Assembly (NCBI GenBank): GCA_016858145.1
Contig: JAEHOE010000101.1
Location: forward strand, 372,001-436,000
Origin: Edaphochlamys debaryana
Taxonomy: Eukaryota > Chlorophyta > Chlorophyceae > Chlamydomonadales
Reading direction: 5' to 3'
DNA: 64,000 nucleotides
The notes beneath the pieces were generated by a model, which was not told the origin of the DNA, did not search any database, and saw nothing but the letters and a program-made list of their open reading frames with translations. The translations under genes were made by a program, and so were the position numbers. Below are positions 10,060-22,900 of the stretch, in pieces (position 1 is the first letter of the stretch; the number at the start of each line of letters is the position of its first letter).

Positions 10060-13000
10060 GGCGAGACTAGTGTGCTGTGTGCTACGCACAGTGTGCGACC
10101 AAGTTGGGGATTCGCCATGGCAAATTTCCGCCGTGCACCGGTGCCGCGCCAGCAAGCACCGACAGCTCACACCACACATGCAGAATGCACCACAAGAGCG
10201 AACGGCGAACAAACACGCTCAACCCAACCCGCGCCCTTTCGGCCATTGCACACCGCAGGATCCCCCTAGAGAGCCCCCGGGAGCTGGACTCGCGGACCAT
10301 TGGAGCCGGTCCAATAAGGCCAGCCGCGGGAAACTGGCTTGGGGGGAGACCTCCCTAGGGCCAAGCAGGGGCCACTATCTATCCCAGCCACCCCAGTCGC
10401 CACCCCGGTCTCCACACCTGACCCCCCGGTGAGCGTTGCCAAATGTGTTGAGAGCATCCTTTGCTCGGCCTTTGTTCGGGCAGTGTGTGCTCACCTGCCG
10501 GTGGCAAGGGGTATGCACCGCATGCATGCCCCGGCTTCCGCCAGTCTTGTGTGGATGATGGCGGCGGTACCAACCATGGCTTGAGTGCGGGGGCTTTCCA
10601 GCCAAGTATGCTCACCTCTCCTGCGATCCACCAGCCCTCCACCTCGCAGGCTCCTAAGCCACGAACTACCGTCAGCGCTCCCTGGCTTGAACTCCACGGT
10701 TTGACCCCTGCACCTGTTGCCGTCAGGTGCATCCCTGGTTGCCAGGTAAGGGGCTTGCCGTACGGGCTCAGGGACAGTGCACGCACGCCCTACTGCGACA
10801 TCTACGGGCGGGAGCGAGCACAGGTTTGCGGTGTAGCCTCGCCCGGCGACCCGCTGTGGGCTCCGCAGATTGCCTGGCGTGCTGCAGCAACGGCCGACAG
10901 CCACCGGCATGTCCGCGCACAACAGCTGGTTTCTGAGCCCTTGCAGGGCCAGGTGGGTTGAGGACATTGCGCTGGGAATCAGACAGGTTAATGGTTCCGG
11001 TGGTCCAGCGTGCTCTGCGTCAACGCGCGAGAAGGCAAGCCAGGCCTTAGGCCGGGCTTATTCGTGCACACAGCTGAGAGCCAGCCCTGCACCAGCACAC
11101 CGCCACTCAGGCCCGCTCTCCCGCACCCCTCTCTCCCTGCCCCTCTGTCGCTCCTGAACCGTCCTCAAATTTGTTCCACAGCTTCTCGGGCACCCGGCTG
11201 TCAAGCTACCAGGGCCCTCGCGGCCTGGTGCCGAGCCAGCCACGCCCCGCGGCAACCATCAGCCCCCCTGGCCCCTGCATCGACAGCACCATGGCTCCCG
11301 CCTGCGGGGAGCCTGGGCCTGGGCCTGGGCCTGGGCCTGGGCCTGGGCCTGGGGCTGGGGCTGGCAGGCACGAGGCTATTCCCCAGTGGAACCCACAGAC
11401 AACTGCCCGAGCGCCGCTGCTTCTGGTGCTCGGAGGAGATCGTGCGGTACTCCAGGCGCGTGCTGCTGCCCACCGCTGTCAGCGCTGCCAGTGCCGGCTG
11501 CACCAGGCTCGACCGGGCGCACCCGCCCACTAGCCTGACGCCCGAGGTGTGCGCCACGCGCCCGACCGTGGCGGCGTGGCCCAGCGGTGACCGCGCGGCG
11601 CTGCTGGGCTGCGGCTGCCCCGAGGACTGCGGCGTTGGCGCCACGGCGGCCGGGCCCCACACCAGGACCCGCACCGGCGCCAGGAGCTTCGGGCGCAGCA
11701 AAGGTGGACCAAGGCGGCAGCAGGCCAAGATGGACCGGTGGTTGGCATAGGAAGCCACGCGCCGTGCCGCGCACGAGGCGGCAAAGGGGGCCACATGAAG
11801 GCCGCCGTGTGCGATGTACTGCTTGCACAAGGGGCCCGAACGGCGACCTTGTCCATCCGCACGGTCGACGCCACCGCCGTCAACGGCACTCTCGCAGACG
11901 CCCAGGTGGACCTCCCGGAGTCCTGCTCCCCGGCCGGCTCCTAGCCCTGTTGCCTGAAGGGTAAAGGACGGGAGCAGTTGTTACTGGTGTAGGGAGTGGC
12001 GTACTTACTGCGGAAGGGGTGGATATGCGTGGGGTGCGGACGTCTGCGTTCTAGCAAGTTGGAAGAAGTATGTGCCACCAAGGTATGGTTTGTGGGCTGA
12101 CGCGTGTGCGTGGCGTGAGTCCCTTGAGCACAGGTGGCCGCGCCGTCCGCCAGGCCAACTGGCTGTTGGCAGCTGGTGCACCGCTTGCGCAGGTAGTACA
12201 CAACTGGCACGCTTGTGATTGCGCCGTTGTAGCCGCGCCGTCCGCCAGGCCGATGTAGTTTGCATACAGAATGCCACGTTTGTGATTGTCTCAGACAAGG
12301 GCGGGACACCTAGGAGAGCGTCGATTCCAAGGGCTGGCGGGTGCGGGCTACGAGGCACAGCGGGCACAGTAGGAAGACAGGATGGCCCGTAGGCTTCTGT
12401 CAGACTAGTTATGCTTGATGTAGCCCGCTGGCTTCGTTGTCTTCCGGGAAAGGCCTCGAGGACCGCGATAAGGGTTCAAGCACGACTCCCAGCGTCAAAG
12501 TCCAAGAAGCTGGCCGCCCCAAGTGACGGGTGCAGTAGGGGACTCGGGGTCAGGGATCCCGCCGCTCACTCACGGCTGGACAGCCAAGAGTCTCATACCC
12601 TGCTCATATGGGGAGGACGCCTGTAATTTGAAGGGGTGGCGGGCAACGGGGCAAATGGCGGGAGGTGGCCTGATGCAGGGGTGGCCTACATTGCGCTTCT
12701 GAACAGGCGTTGGGGACCTGAGGCAGAGGCCAGAGGGGCGTGGGACGCGGTCTCCGCAGAGTCAACGACCCTTTTGCAAGGAACATGAAGCTCGCGCGCA
12801 TGCGCCTCTTAATGGGAAGCGCTGCACGCCGGGCCTTCTCGCAGAGCGTGGCGCACACGCCGGCATGCCGTGCCTCGGAGCCAATGCCAGGATGTTTGGC
12901 GTCCCACCCGTGGGCTGCCCGGGCAATCGCCCCCGCCAACCCCCCCGCCAACCCCCCCGAGAACACAGCTTGGTGAATGTAGCAAGCACATACGATGCAA

Positions 13001-13949
13001 GACAACTGTGTAACACGGCGAACTGTATGGGATTTCCTGCCGGTGCTGTGCATGCAGGCTAGGCACGAATACTGCATCCAGAGCAGGCTAGTGCCATATA
13101 TACATATAGAACTTAGTATTCATGACCTCGGTCAGGTTTCCGCGCGAGTTCACTCGGGTTCTGCCCAAAGAGTAAGCTCGCGCGCAGCAACAAATTCTTC
13201 GCCACACGCTAGACTGGACCATATTCGAATAGACCCATTCTTACATAGCAATTAGCTGCTCGACTACTCGGTCGCGCGTGCTCACATTTCGCTTAGTGGC
13301 TTCAGGCTCAGTGCAGGACCTGCAGCCGTGCGAGTATATGCATATGGCCCTGCGGTGACAATCTAGACGTTGCCCGGGAAGCTGAAGCGGCACTGTGAGG
13401 AGTCAGTAACCCCGGTGGGCATCATCCATGCGCGGCAGCCCCCGGAAGTCGCGCAGCGAAGTGCTCAACCCACTCTTCCGCGGCGGGAATGGGCCCGGTC
13501 TGGAGAGGGCGCCTTCGGAGCGCACAGAAGAGCATCTGGAGGTAGGGGGCCGAGGGGGAAAGCTGTGGCCGGCGGGGGAAAGGTCTCCATCGGGAAGGCC
13601 GTGATACGGTGCACCCTTGCCATGCACCCCTGGGAGAGGGTTGGTTTGCCTGTATCCACTAAGCCCCATAGGTATGGCACTGCGTAATAGTGGGTTAACA
13701 AGGAGCATGGCTGGGGACCGGTCGGCCTAGTGCGTAGAGGGGCAAACAGACCTACACGGCTGCCCGACAAGACAGAAGGGGCAAGCCGCGACTCTCGGTC
13801 TTCTCCTCTGTTGGCAGGGGCAGGGGCAAGGGCAGGGGCAGGGAATGCCGCCAGGCCCATCCCTCCCTCCGCACCTGCAACCCTGACACCGTGCTGCTCA
13901 TCCTCTGCCAAGCTGCTACTGTTCCCCCACACGCCGCCCCATACCCCAG
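10060..13949. other. Gene-poor stretch between LINE and protease gene
   Basis: About 3.9 kb with only short overlapping frames and no recognisable protein motif. A frame at 11010-11750 is open through a GGGCCT repeat and includes a Cys-rich patch (CFWCSEEIV, later CGCPEDCG), but has no family resemblance and no clear splice partners. A weak duplication of about 20 bases occurs at 12139-12158 and 12233-12252. The last few hundred bases should hold the upstream exon(s), 5' UTR and promoter of the protease gene, which I could not place. Confidence 0.4.
11307..11363. repeat. GGGCCT hexanucleotide repeat
   Basis: About seven near-perfect copies of GGGCCT followed by two GGGGCT variants, with no gene attached that I can support. 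Confidence 0.75.
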
Positions 13950-16900
13950 GCTGACCTGTCTCCGCAATGGTCTCCCGGCGGACCCTCACCCAGCAGCCAA
14001 GCCCGGATTGCAAGCAGCCCCGACGTAGCCGTCGCTGCCGTCACGCACTCCCCCGTCGCCAGCCCCAGCCGGAAGGCTACTCAATCGCCCAGGGAAGGGC
14101 GCTCAGGGACGTCAGCTTCGGGAGTGGCAGAACGAGAAATCTACAATCCCCTGTACCGAGCCCTTCCAATACACATAGCTCCGGTCACCAAGGCCGCGGA
14201 GGGCGGCCCACGCCCCCGCGCATCGCCCTCGCCGCCCTCCGCACCCCCGCCTGACGACGGTGGCCGGCCGGCCCGTGCCAGCGCAGGCGGGACGCCGTCG
14301 CCTCCAATCGCAGAGCGGCCCGGAATCGGCCGGCTGAGTTACGGCGGGGGCGGGACGAGCGGCGCTGACGGCCCAGCCCCTCCCCAGCCACATCCCCCTG
14401 CCCTGCGCCCCCTGCGGGACTATACGGCAGGGATCATATGGCCGTACGCGGGCGTGGGGCCGAGGGCGGGGCTGGGGGCGGGGGCGGGAGCGGGGGCGGC
14501 GGCAGCGGCAGGAGTGGGGCCAGCGCTTGCAAAGCCTCCCGCAGTGGCGCCCTCGCCGCCGCTTCCTGACCCCGCCACAGCAGCCCAGCCCCTCAAGTCC
14601 CCGCAAGTCCCCTCACCCGCCAACCCCCCGGATCCCGCTCCGCCATTTACACTCGAAGAGTTCGCCGGCTATCCCAGCGACGCCGAAGCCCCGCACGGCG
14701 GCCCGGCGGGTGCCACTGCGGGCGTTACACCGCCGTCTCCCGGCGGCGCCATCGTCCCTCCCGAGCCCTTCACGCCGCCCGCCACAACGACCGGCGGTAC
14801 GGGGGCGGCGGTTGGGCAGCACCCGCTGAACCCGGAGGCACGGATAGCCGCGGCGGAGGAGGCGATGGTGGTGGTGGGGTCGGGTGGGTCGCTCCCAACC
14901 GTCGCCACCTTCACGCCGCCGCTATCCGCGCCGGCGGCGGCGCCCCCGCCGCACACAGCGCCTGGGCCCTCCCTTGCTGCCGGGGCTGCCTCACCTGGGA
15001 CACCCGGCGCCGTCTTCAGTTTGGGTGCAGTGGCGACGGGAAGTGGCGGTGGCCCTGGCCCACCCGACGCTTACCCGGCAAACGGGAGCGCAGGCGGCGC
15101 AGCTGGGAACGGCAGCGCTGGCGGCGGGAAGCAGTATGTGGCTTTCGCCGGGGTCAGCACGTCCGGCAGGGAAGCGGCAAGCGGCGGCGGCAAGGGCGGC
15201 GGCGGGGACGGCCCCGACGGAAAGACGCTGCTGGAGGAAGACGAAGAGTCGGGGGGCTCGCCCGAGGAGCTAAAGCCCAAGCCGCAGCAAAGTGACTGGC
15301 GGAAGCGGGAACAGGTGGGATTGAGTCTGGGGCTCTGGGATGGGGGCAGGGGCTGTGGACCTGGGACGTCTGCCTTGGCTGGAGGGCGGGGAACCGGGGG
15401 TCGGGGGGGTTAGACGTCGACACGGCTGCGGCGACTGTAATCCCTCATGTTGTGGTTGGATGGGGTGGGCGACGGGGCGGGTAGGCGGGTAGGTGTGGTG
15501 AGTGGGGGGCACCGCTGCACAGGCAGACGGCTTTCCGCCACGGAATTCCTGAAACCCCGGGAAACCGGGTGGGGCGTACGTGCCAGGGTGCCGTACCGAC
15601 TGCATGACACAATGCCCCCCGCCTCCCCTCGGCAGCGCAAAGCCAAGTACCGCTCCCTCATGTGCTGCTGCTTCTGGCTCCTGCTCGTCGGCGGCGCCAT
15701 CGCCGCCGCCATCGCCGTCCCAATCTGTGTCGTACGCGGCTGCCCGCCCAAGGATGACTCGTCCGATGTCGTACAGCCGGAGGAGGGGCTGTACAACCTG
15801 CGCTTACTAAGCGCCGCTTCAAACCCGGTCAGCGACCGCATCGCGGACCTCATCCCGCCCATCCTTCGAGGCTTCGTCAACGTGACGCGGCTTGAGGAAA
15901 GCTTCATCGAGTTCTTGGACTGTGCCGACCTTGGCGTGCTGAGGGAGGTGCGGAAGCAGCTGACGGAGCGATACGCGGGTGAGTTCACTGCTGAGACAGC
16001 CGAGGGGCCTAGGAGGGCTGGGAAAGGTGATTGCAAGGGGAGGCGCGGGGCGTGGGTGGGGGCACACAGTCTCTGACACGGGGAGGAGAACGGCAGGTGG
16101 GAACGCAGTGCAGCTGACTTGGGGAGAGGTTGAAAGAGGCGCAGATAATCAGAAGTCGAGTCGTCCAGCGCCCGCGGCGTCTTCCGCACAGAAGTCCTCG
16201 TGGTCCATAGCCGCTGAGAGGGGCAAGCGGAAACCCGGTTGCTCCTGGGCTGAGTCAGCGCATCACTCGTTGCATCGCAAACTGGTGCAGATGAGACCCC
16301 CGCCAGGGTGGGAAGTTGGGCAGGGTGGAAGGTGTAGCGGGGAGAGCTAGGAAGGGTGGCGCCCAACAGGCTACCTCCCGCTCTAGGCTTTCAAGCCTGT
16401 CTGCTGACCTCGACCGTCGCACCTTGTTCTTCTTGTTCCAGCATACCCCTCATGGCAGTTGGCTGAGCGCCCTACCCCTTGACCGTTCTCCCCCCCCACA
16501 CGTACGGCAGATAAGATTGCCTTCCTCGTGCCGGACTTTCCGGTCTACGCCGGACCGGACCTGAATGAGTACGTGGTGTCCGGACTGGCAGCGGCGGGCG
16601 ACCTGACGGCGGCGGCGGCAGCGGCGCTGGCGGACGGTGGCGGCGACGGCTTGGCGAGCCTAGCGGCAGCGTTGGGCGCAGGGGCCGCTGCCAGCGGAGC
16701 CGGCGGCCTCAGCGGAGCGGCGCTTACGGACGCTTCGGCGGCGGTGGCCGAGGTGGGCAACAGCATGTCGCCTGGGCCAAGAGACAGAGTACAGGGGGTG
16801 GAAGAGACAGAGTACAGGAGAGTTCGCTGCGCCCGGCACTCCTCGATGCAATTGCAGCTGTAGGGCAAGCAGTTCGGGCAGGACCACTGCGACGCAGGCC

Positions 16901-19900
16901 CCGCAGAGTCACCGGTGCTCAGCCTTCAGCACGGCTACCGGCCGTCTCATGAGCTCACATCCGCCCCCACCCCCTCCCACCCCCTCCCACCCCCTCCCAC
17001 CCCTCCCACCCCCTCCCACCCCCTCCCACCCCCTCCCACCCCCTCCCACCCCCTCCCACCCCCTCCCGCCCCGCAGCTCCTGCGCAACGCCTCCTCCGCG
17101 GGCGGCTCCCTGGAGTCCCTCACGGCGCTGCTGCCGGAGGACACCCGGGCGGCCATCAAGGAGGCGGCCGCAGAGGTGGGGCGCAGGGGTGGGGCGCCGC
17201 GCAGGGGTGGAGGCTCGGGGTGGAGGGGAGGGTCTGATCTTCTGCATTCTCAGCCGCATGTACCTGTAGTTGCTCCGTATCCCTCGTTTGCGTTCGCCGT
17301 TTCCCTTTGTATGCTATGTTCCCGAGGAGCACATCCTGACGGCTTCCTGCCCACTCCCTTGGACCCCCAGATCTCCGCCGCTGCCGACCCCGACCCCGCC
17401 GCGGGCTCCATCGGGGGCCTCAGCTTCGCGCAGCTCCTGGCGGCCGCCACGTCAGCAGCGGGGTCGCTGCTGGGGTCGCTCCAGGGCGGGACTACGGACG
17501 CGGGCGGCGCCGGCAGCCAGGTGGGCTCCGGGACTGTGGTGTAACGCTGCCACTGATGCAGCAGCTGGTATGGCAGCTTGCCCCGAGGGTGACGCTACAG
17601 TTCAAACCTTTGGGCGTGGGCGGGGCGGGGGCACAGGGAGGCCGGAGGAGGCGGGGAGGGATCGGTGCACAAAGCTGTGCACTCCCGTGCGCTGCAGGCC
17701 GCCGAGCGCTGAGCACCCGCACGAGCCCCTTCCCCCTGGCCGTCTCCTCTCGCCTAGCCCCCCTTTGCCTCCCCTCCGCTTTGCCCTCCGCTTTGCCCCC
17801 TGTCCCCAGAATCACACCGGCCTGGTGGAGGCAGCTGCTGCGGGCGAGGCCAAGGGTCTGTCGGGCGTCCTGCCGGCAGGCGCCTCAGCACTCAGCGGCG
17901 GCGCTGGCGGCAGCCCTAGCGGCAGCGGAAGTGCAGATGGCGGTGCGAGCGATGGCGGGGCATTGGCGTGGTACCTCCGCAAGGCTGGCGTGCCGGGGGC
18001 ATGGCAGCTGACCCGAGGTGGGGACGGGCCTGGGGTCTGGGTTCGGGGGGCGGCTTAGGCGCAGTGGGATGCGCAAGTGGACACGCCAGTCCGGAACGGT
18101 TGAGCCTGCGAACCTTGACCGCCAGCGGGCAACCACCAACGGCCCGGTCGCCCAACTGTCAACTGCAAAACTGCAGGCGCGCCCGAGGTGGTTGTGGCGG
18201 TTCTGGACACGGGCTTCGACGTCAGGCACCCCGACCTCCAGGGGAACCTGTGGGTGAACCCCGGGGAGGTGCCGGGCAACGGCCTTGACGACGACGGCAA
18301 CGGTGAGCACTGAGGGGGGGGCTGGGGAGTTCTTTCCGGGCGCGCGGGCCGCCCCAGAAATTGACGGGTCTTGGAGGTTGTCTGTTTAGCGCTGTGTGAC
18401 GCCCCAGAACTATGGATGTTGTTGTTACCATACGGGCCGTGGGCCAAAGGGACGTGTGTCCAGTGAAGCACGTGCCCGAAAGAGGGGTCGGGGTTATCCT
18501 TAGGCCAACAACACCAAGTGGGTTCACTTTGTCACGGTCGGGGTACCGGCCGGGGTGGAGGCACGGTGCCGGTTCACCGCCGGATGTGTTACGACTGACG
18601 CTCCTGTCGCGTACTCAGTATAGCGTACATGCGTATCTTCTTGTCTGGCATGGTCCGGGCTGGAAGGCGGTGTGTAGCGATGACGGCGCTGGCTGACATC
18701 TTCGGCTGCGAGCTGCGACAGCTGAACTATCAACTTTCTCTCCCTAGAGCCCCGCGAGTACATTCAGGTAGCAGTCAGCCTTGAGCGTCGGTGTTCAGGG
18801 CGTAGCGCGGGAGTCGATGCGGACATGCGGCAGGCCTGGGCCTCCTGGGCCCACTCGTCCCATAGGGGCAGCAGACCGTCAGCAGCAAAGGCTCATCCCT
18901 AGAAGCACCCGCACGTCAATGGAGTGCTGACCAGTAGCTATCCAGCTAGCAGTATGGGGACGACCGGCGTAGCCCCGGGAGGGAAGTCCCTGCGGGACTC
19001 GACTCAGACCTCTCCGCCGCCGGGATGTCTACCGATGGTCTGCCCCGGTAGCTCCGGCAGCCCCAGCCTCCTCCCCCAAAATGTCACCCTTTGCCTTTCC
19101 TTGGCGCACGCAAGCCAGCCCAGGCGGCTGCCCTCGGAAGGAGTCACGGCCCCTGGCACTGTGCCACACCCACCATCGCTCCGCCGTCGCCTTCCCTGGC
19201 AGCGTGGCTCGGGGCTGGTCCGCACACTCGTCGGTTGTGTTCATACCTTTCTCGGCCTTTTGGCTCAGATCATGTGTAGTATCTGTTCTTATAAGCTTAA
19301 TCGCTTATATGGTCTTCATTGAAGACCTGCGATTAACTTTAATTTCTCTGGGGGGCCGGTCAATGGGTGTGCTTGCGCACCCGACCGTGCCAGCATGGCC
19401 TGGGCCTTACACTACCGCCCTTGCCGTGCACCCTGTCCCAATCCGCAAACGAAGATTACAGATCCCGCGCGAAAACCGCTGTGTCTCCATCCCCCGTCCC
19501 AGCTCACATAACGTCCTCGGCTTGGAGCCATTTCTCCGGAAGACCCTGGAGGTCGTGTACACCCGCCGCAAACCGCTCAACCGCCCCAACGCAGGCGACT
19601 CGGAACCGACGCTCAGTCCGTTCCCCCCTCCGCTGCATTCCCCAGGCTATACGGACGATGTGAATGGGTACGACTTTGCAGGCTCAGCTGCGGGCTGCCA
19701 AGGCGACTGGCGCCAGCAGCCACCCCCGTCCGTCCCCCCGCCGGCCCCTCCGCCGCCCCCGCCCCCCGCAAAGCCCAATAAGCGCCGCCAGGCTGTGTCA
19801 AGGGTTGCTAAGGTATGGGGCTGGGAACGGGAGCCTGGGTCCTATGGAGCTATTCAATCGAAGACAGCGGGCGTACTCAGTGAAGACCGCTTGGGCCTCA

Positions 19901-22900
19901 CTCCCATGGCTGCGGGGCAAGACACACTCGCATAAAGGGGGGCACGACACAGCTCTGCATGTGTACCTGTGAGGTGCGCCGGTCATTAACGCGTGAGGGT
20001 CAAACGGGGCTGCCACGCTCAACTCTTACGCCCGCCCCCTGGCGCCCGCAGAAGATTCCGCCCGCCACATCCCCCAGTGACCTCAAGCCCCTGTGCCGGG
20101 GGGACGGCGACGTCAGCCCCGAGCAGCAGGGCGACAACGGACACGGTGGGTGGACGGGCTGGGAGCAGGCAGTGAGCGAGGCTGCAAAGGGCTCGGGGGC
20201 GTCCGAAGTTGGGGTCGAAGAGGAGCGCCGGTGGCCTCCACCCATCCTTCCTCCTCGTCCGCCCTGCTGAACGTACCCCAGCCCTGCATGTTGATCCCTT
20301 TTTCGCCGCCGCCCCGGCTCTGTACGACAGGCACCCACGTAGCTGGAATCGTGGCGGCGGCGCGGGACGCCATGGCTGGTGTGGCGGGCGCAGCCCCTGC
20401 GGTTAAGATCATGGCCCTCAAGGTGCGGGCTGGTGCGGGCTAGGCCTCCTCCCAACAAGCTGCCTTTCGCTGGACGCCCGAGCCCCCAACGCTCTGGCCC
20501 ACGCACCTCTGCTAAGCTCCCTGCCCGCCCAGGCCTGCAGCTGTGCACTCGCCCACGCCCCGCCATCCCCCTGCCAGCCGTCCCCGCCGCCCCACCCCCA
20601 CCCCCAACCACTTTCGTTGTGGACTCCTAACCCAACCACCCCAACCGCACCACAGGTGTTCGACGCCCAGGGCCGCCTGTACGCCTCCCACGTGGCGGCC
20701 GCCTACGCCTACGCCCTGCGCATGGGGGCGCACATCGTCAGCTGCAGCTTCGGGCCGGCGCAGGTTTGTAAATGGCTGCTCGATTGAGCCGACGGAAGCG
20801 TAGGCGCGGTGACTAGCCGGCCGGCCTTTGATACGGAACCGAAAGCCCAGAGAGTCTGAAGCCCGACCCTGTGTGTGTCGGCGGGGAAGCGGGGGTGGGA
20901 GGGGGGGGGGCGGCAGGGCAGCCGGACGGGGGGCAGGTGCAGAGGCACAACATGGCGGGTGGAGCGGTGAGGCAGGCGCACAGGCGTCCAGGCAAAGCCC
21001 GGGAGTGGTTCAACCCTACCGCTGTCCCGGGGCCTTGGGCTGCACCTCCCTTGATGGCACAAACCCTCAGCCTCCTCCTCCTCTCTCGTGTGCCGCGCTC
21101 CTCGTCCCTGCCCCCAACGACTGCAGCCCAACCTGCAGCCCATGCCGTACGAGGTGGCGGAGATGAAGGGCCAGGCGGCGGTGTACGGCAACGCGGTCGG
21201 GCCCCTGGAGGCGAAGGGCGTGCTCTTGGTCGCGGCAGCGGGTGAGTCATCCGCAGCGGGCGATTTGGCAGACAGACCGGAAACGGAAGTAGGCAAAAGG
21301 AGCAAGAAAGGGAGTAGGCCAATGGAGAAAGCGCTGCCCGCTGCCCTGGCATGATCCCGGTGGCTTGACTCCGTCACTTGACGCCAACCCGCCCCTCACC
21401 TCCCCTACAGGCAATGAGCTCACAAATCTTGACGGACTGGCGGTGGGTTGGGGCTGGCGCGGGCCTGGAGTGGGCCTGGAGTGGGCCTTATGATGACCTG
21501 ATGACGCGTCTGTGGTTATTCCTCCCGGCTTTGCAGCCTCGACGCCTTAGCCCCTCCCCTCCCGTTCCCACCCCTTAACTCTCGCAACCATCCAGGCGGT
21601 GGGCTCCAACTACCTGCCGTGCACGCTGCCCAACGGTAACGTGCTGTGCGTGACGGGCTCCAACTCGGCGGACGGAATCATCACCGGATGGAGCGGCAAT
21701 GCCCTGGTGGGGATGGAGACCGAGGGAGGGGGTTAGAAAGATGCTGAGAGCATAAGTGGGCGGGGGTTACGGTATCCAGAATCGCCGTGGCGCTCAAGAG
21801 CGTTCCAATCATCATGGCCCCTGCCCCTTAGCCCCCCATTGACTTCTTCCCCCTCTTCCTCCCGTCAGGTGGGGGTCAACTACGGAGCCAACACGGTGCA
21901 CATCGCCGCCCCGGGACAGGACGTGTACAACACAATCCCCGGTACGGCTCCCGTACAAGGCCTAGCCGTACTTCGGTGCCTCTGGCCGGCTTGCCGCTGG
22001 TTGTCCGGGTATGTGGTTCAATGGCCCCCCGCCCCTCCCACCATCAGTCGCGATGGGCTCGTACGGCAACAAGACTGGCTCGTCCATGGCCACGCCGTTG
22101 GTGGCGGGCGCCGCCGCGCTGGTGGCCTCGCTGGTGGGCGCCGCCGGGGCGGCGGCGGACGATCCCAACTTCTACCAGGTCCGTTGACGGTTGGGTAGTT
22201 GCCTTCGGCGCTTCGGGGGCGCCGCCGCTCGGCCTTCCCAGCGCTATCCTTGTCGTCTCCGCATCGGACTTCCCGGCATTAGATGCTGTGCCGGGGCCCA
22301 CACCCTGTTCCCTTGCTGTCCGCCTTTCCTCGGACCCGACCTCATCCCCCGATCGGTCCCACCACCTCCCCACCCCCAGGCGGCCCGCATCAAACAGATC
22401 CTCACGGAGGCCGCCGACGCTCTCCCCGGGCTGCCCGTGCGCGGCGGCAGGCGCCTGAACGCGGCACGGGCGGTGGCGGCAGCGGCGGCGGCGGCAACCA
22501 ACGGCTCCTACCGTGAGCCGGGTTGGGGGGCGCCGGATCTGAGGGTGTTCAATCCGTACGGGTGCACGGTGACATCAAGGGAGCTGCTCGAGCGTTCCCT
22601 GCCCTCAACCCCGCGGGCTCTGACCGCCCTTCGACCCTGTCCTAAAGCCTCCTTCCCACAATTCTCCTTTCTTTTCCCTGTTGGTGCCTTCGTGCCCAGT
22701 GCTGACCCCCTCCTCCGCCTTCTACACCGTTAACGGGGGCAGCGCATCCCTCCTGGCGGCGGGCCTGAGCGAGGAGTATTTCGTAGGGACGTACGACAAC
22801 AGCACCAGGTACGGCGCATACGGCGGGATACGGCAAGGCCGGGTGCACCGGCGGGCACTCTTCAAGAATTACGACCCTGCCCCCCCGCCGGCGCGGCTCC

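Larger units (their letters stand above)
3951..10060 (-). mobile_element. Full-length LINE (APE-type non-LTR retrotransposon)
   Basis: Two long intact frames in tandem on the minus strand, ORF1 (10011-8599) and ORF2 (8599-4130), form a bicistronic LINE with an apurinic-type endonuclease and a reverse transcriptase. Neither frame carries a stop or frameshift, so the insertion looks young and may be active. A GGCTA repeat at 10035-10058 lies just upstream of ORF1 and may mark the 5' end. The 3' UTR runs to about 3951, where TGTAA occurs on the transcribed strand; there is no poly(A) tail. Target-site duplications could not be found, so both ends are approximate. The gene order suggests an L1-like clade, but only a phylogeny would settle it. 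Confidence 0.88.
18813..19442 (+). repeat. U2 cassette, duplicated in inverted orientation at 44865-45506
   Basis: About 430 bases of upstream DNA plus the U2 gene recur, in inverted orientation, at 44865-45506 with small indels and substitutions. Shared landmarks include the CTCATCCCTAGAAGCACCCG block upstream. The match starts near 18813 and stops just after the U2 3' end. Confidence 0.85.

Noticed and set aside
11010..11944. Possible gene with a Cys-rich patch next to the GGGCCT repeat
   Set aside because: No family resemblance, no consistent splice phases and competing open frames on both strands. Left as unassigned.
16965..17070. A CRISPR-like array of short repeats
   Set aside because: The units are a contiguous pyrimidine decamer without spacers, inside an intron of a nuclear gene.
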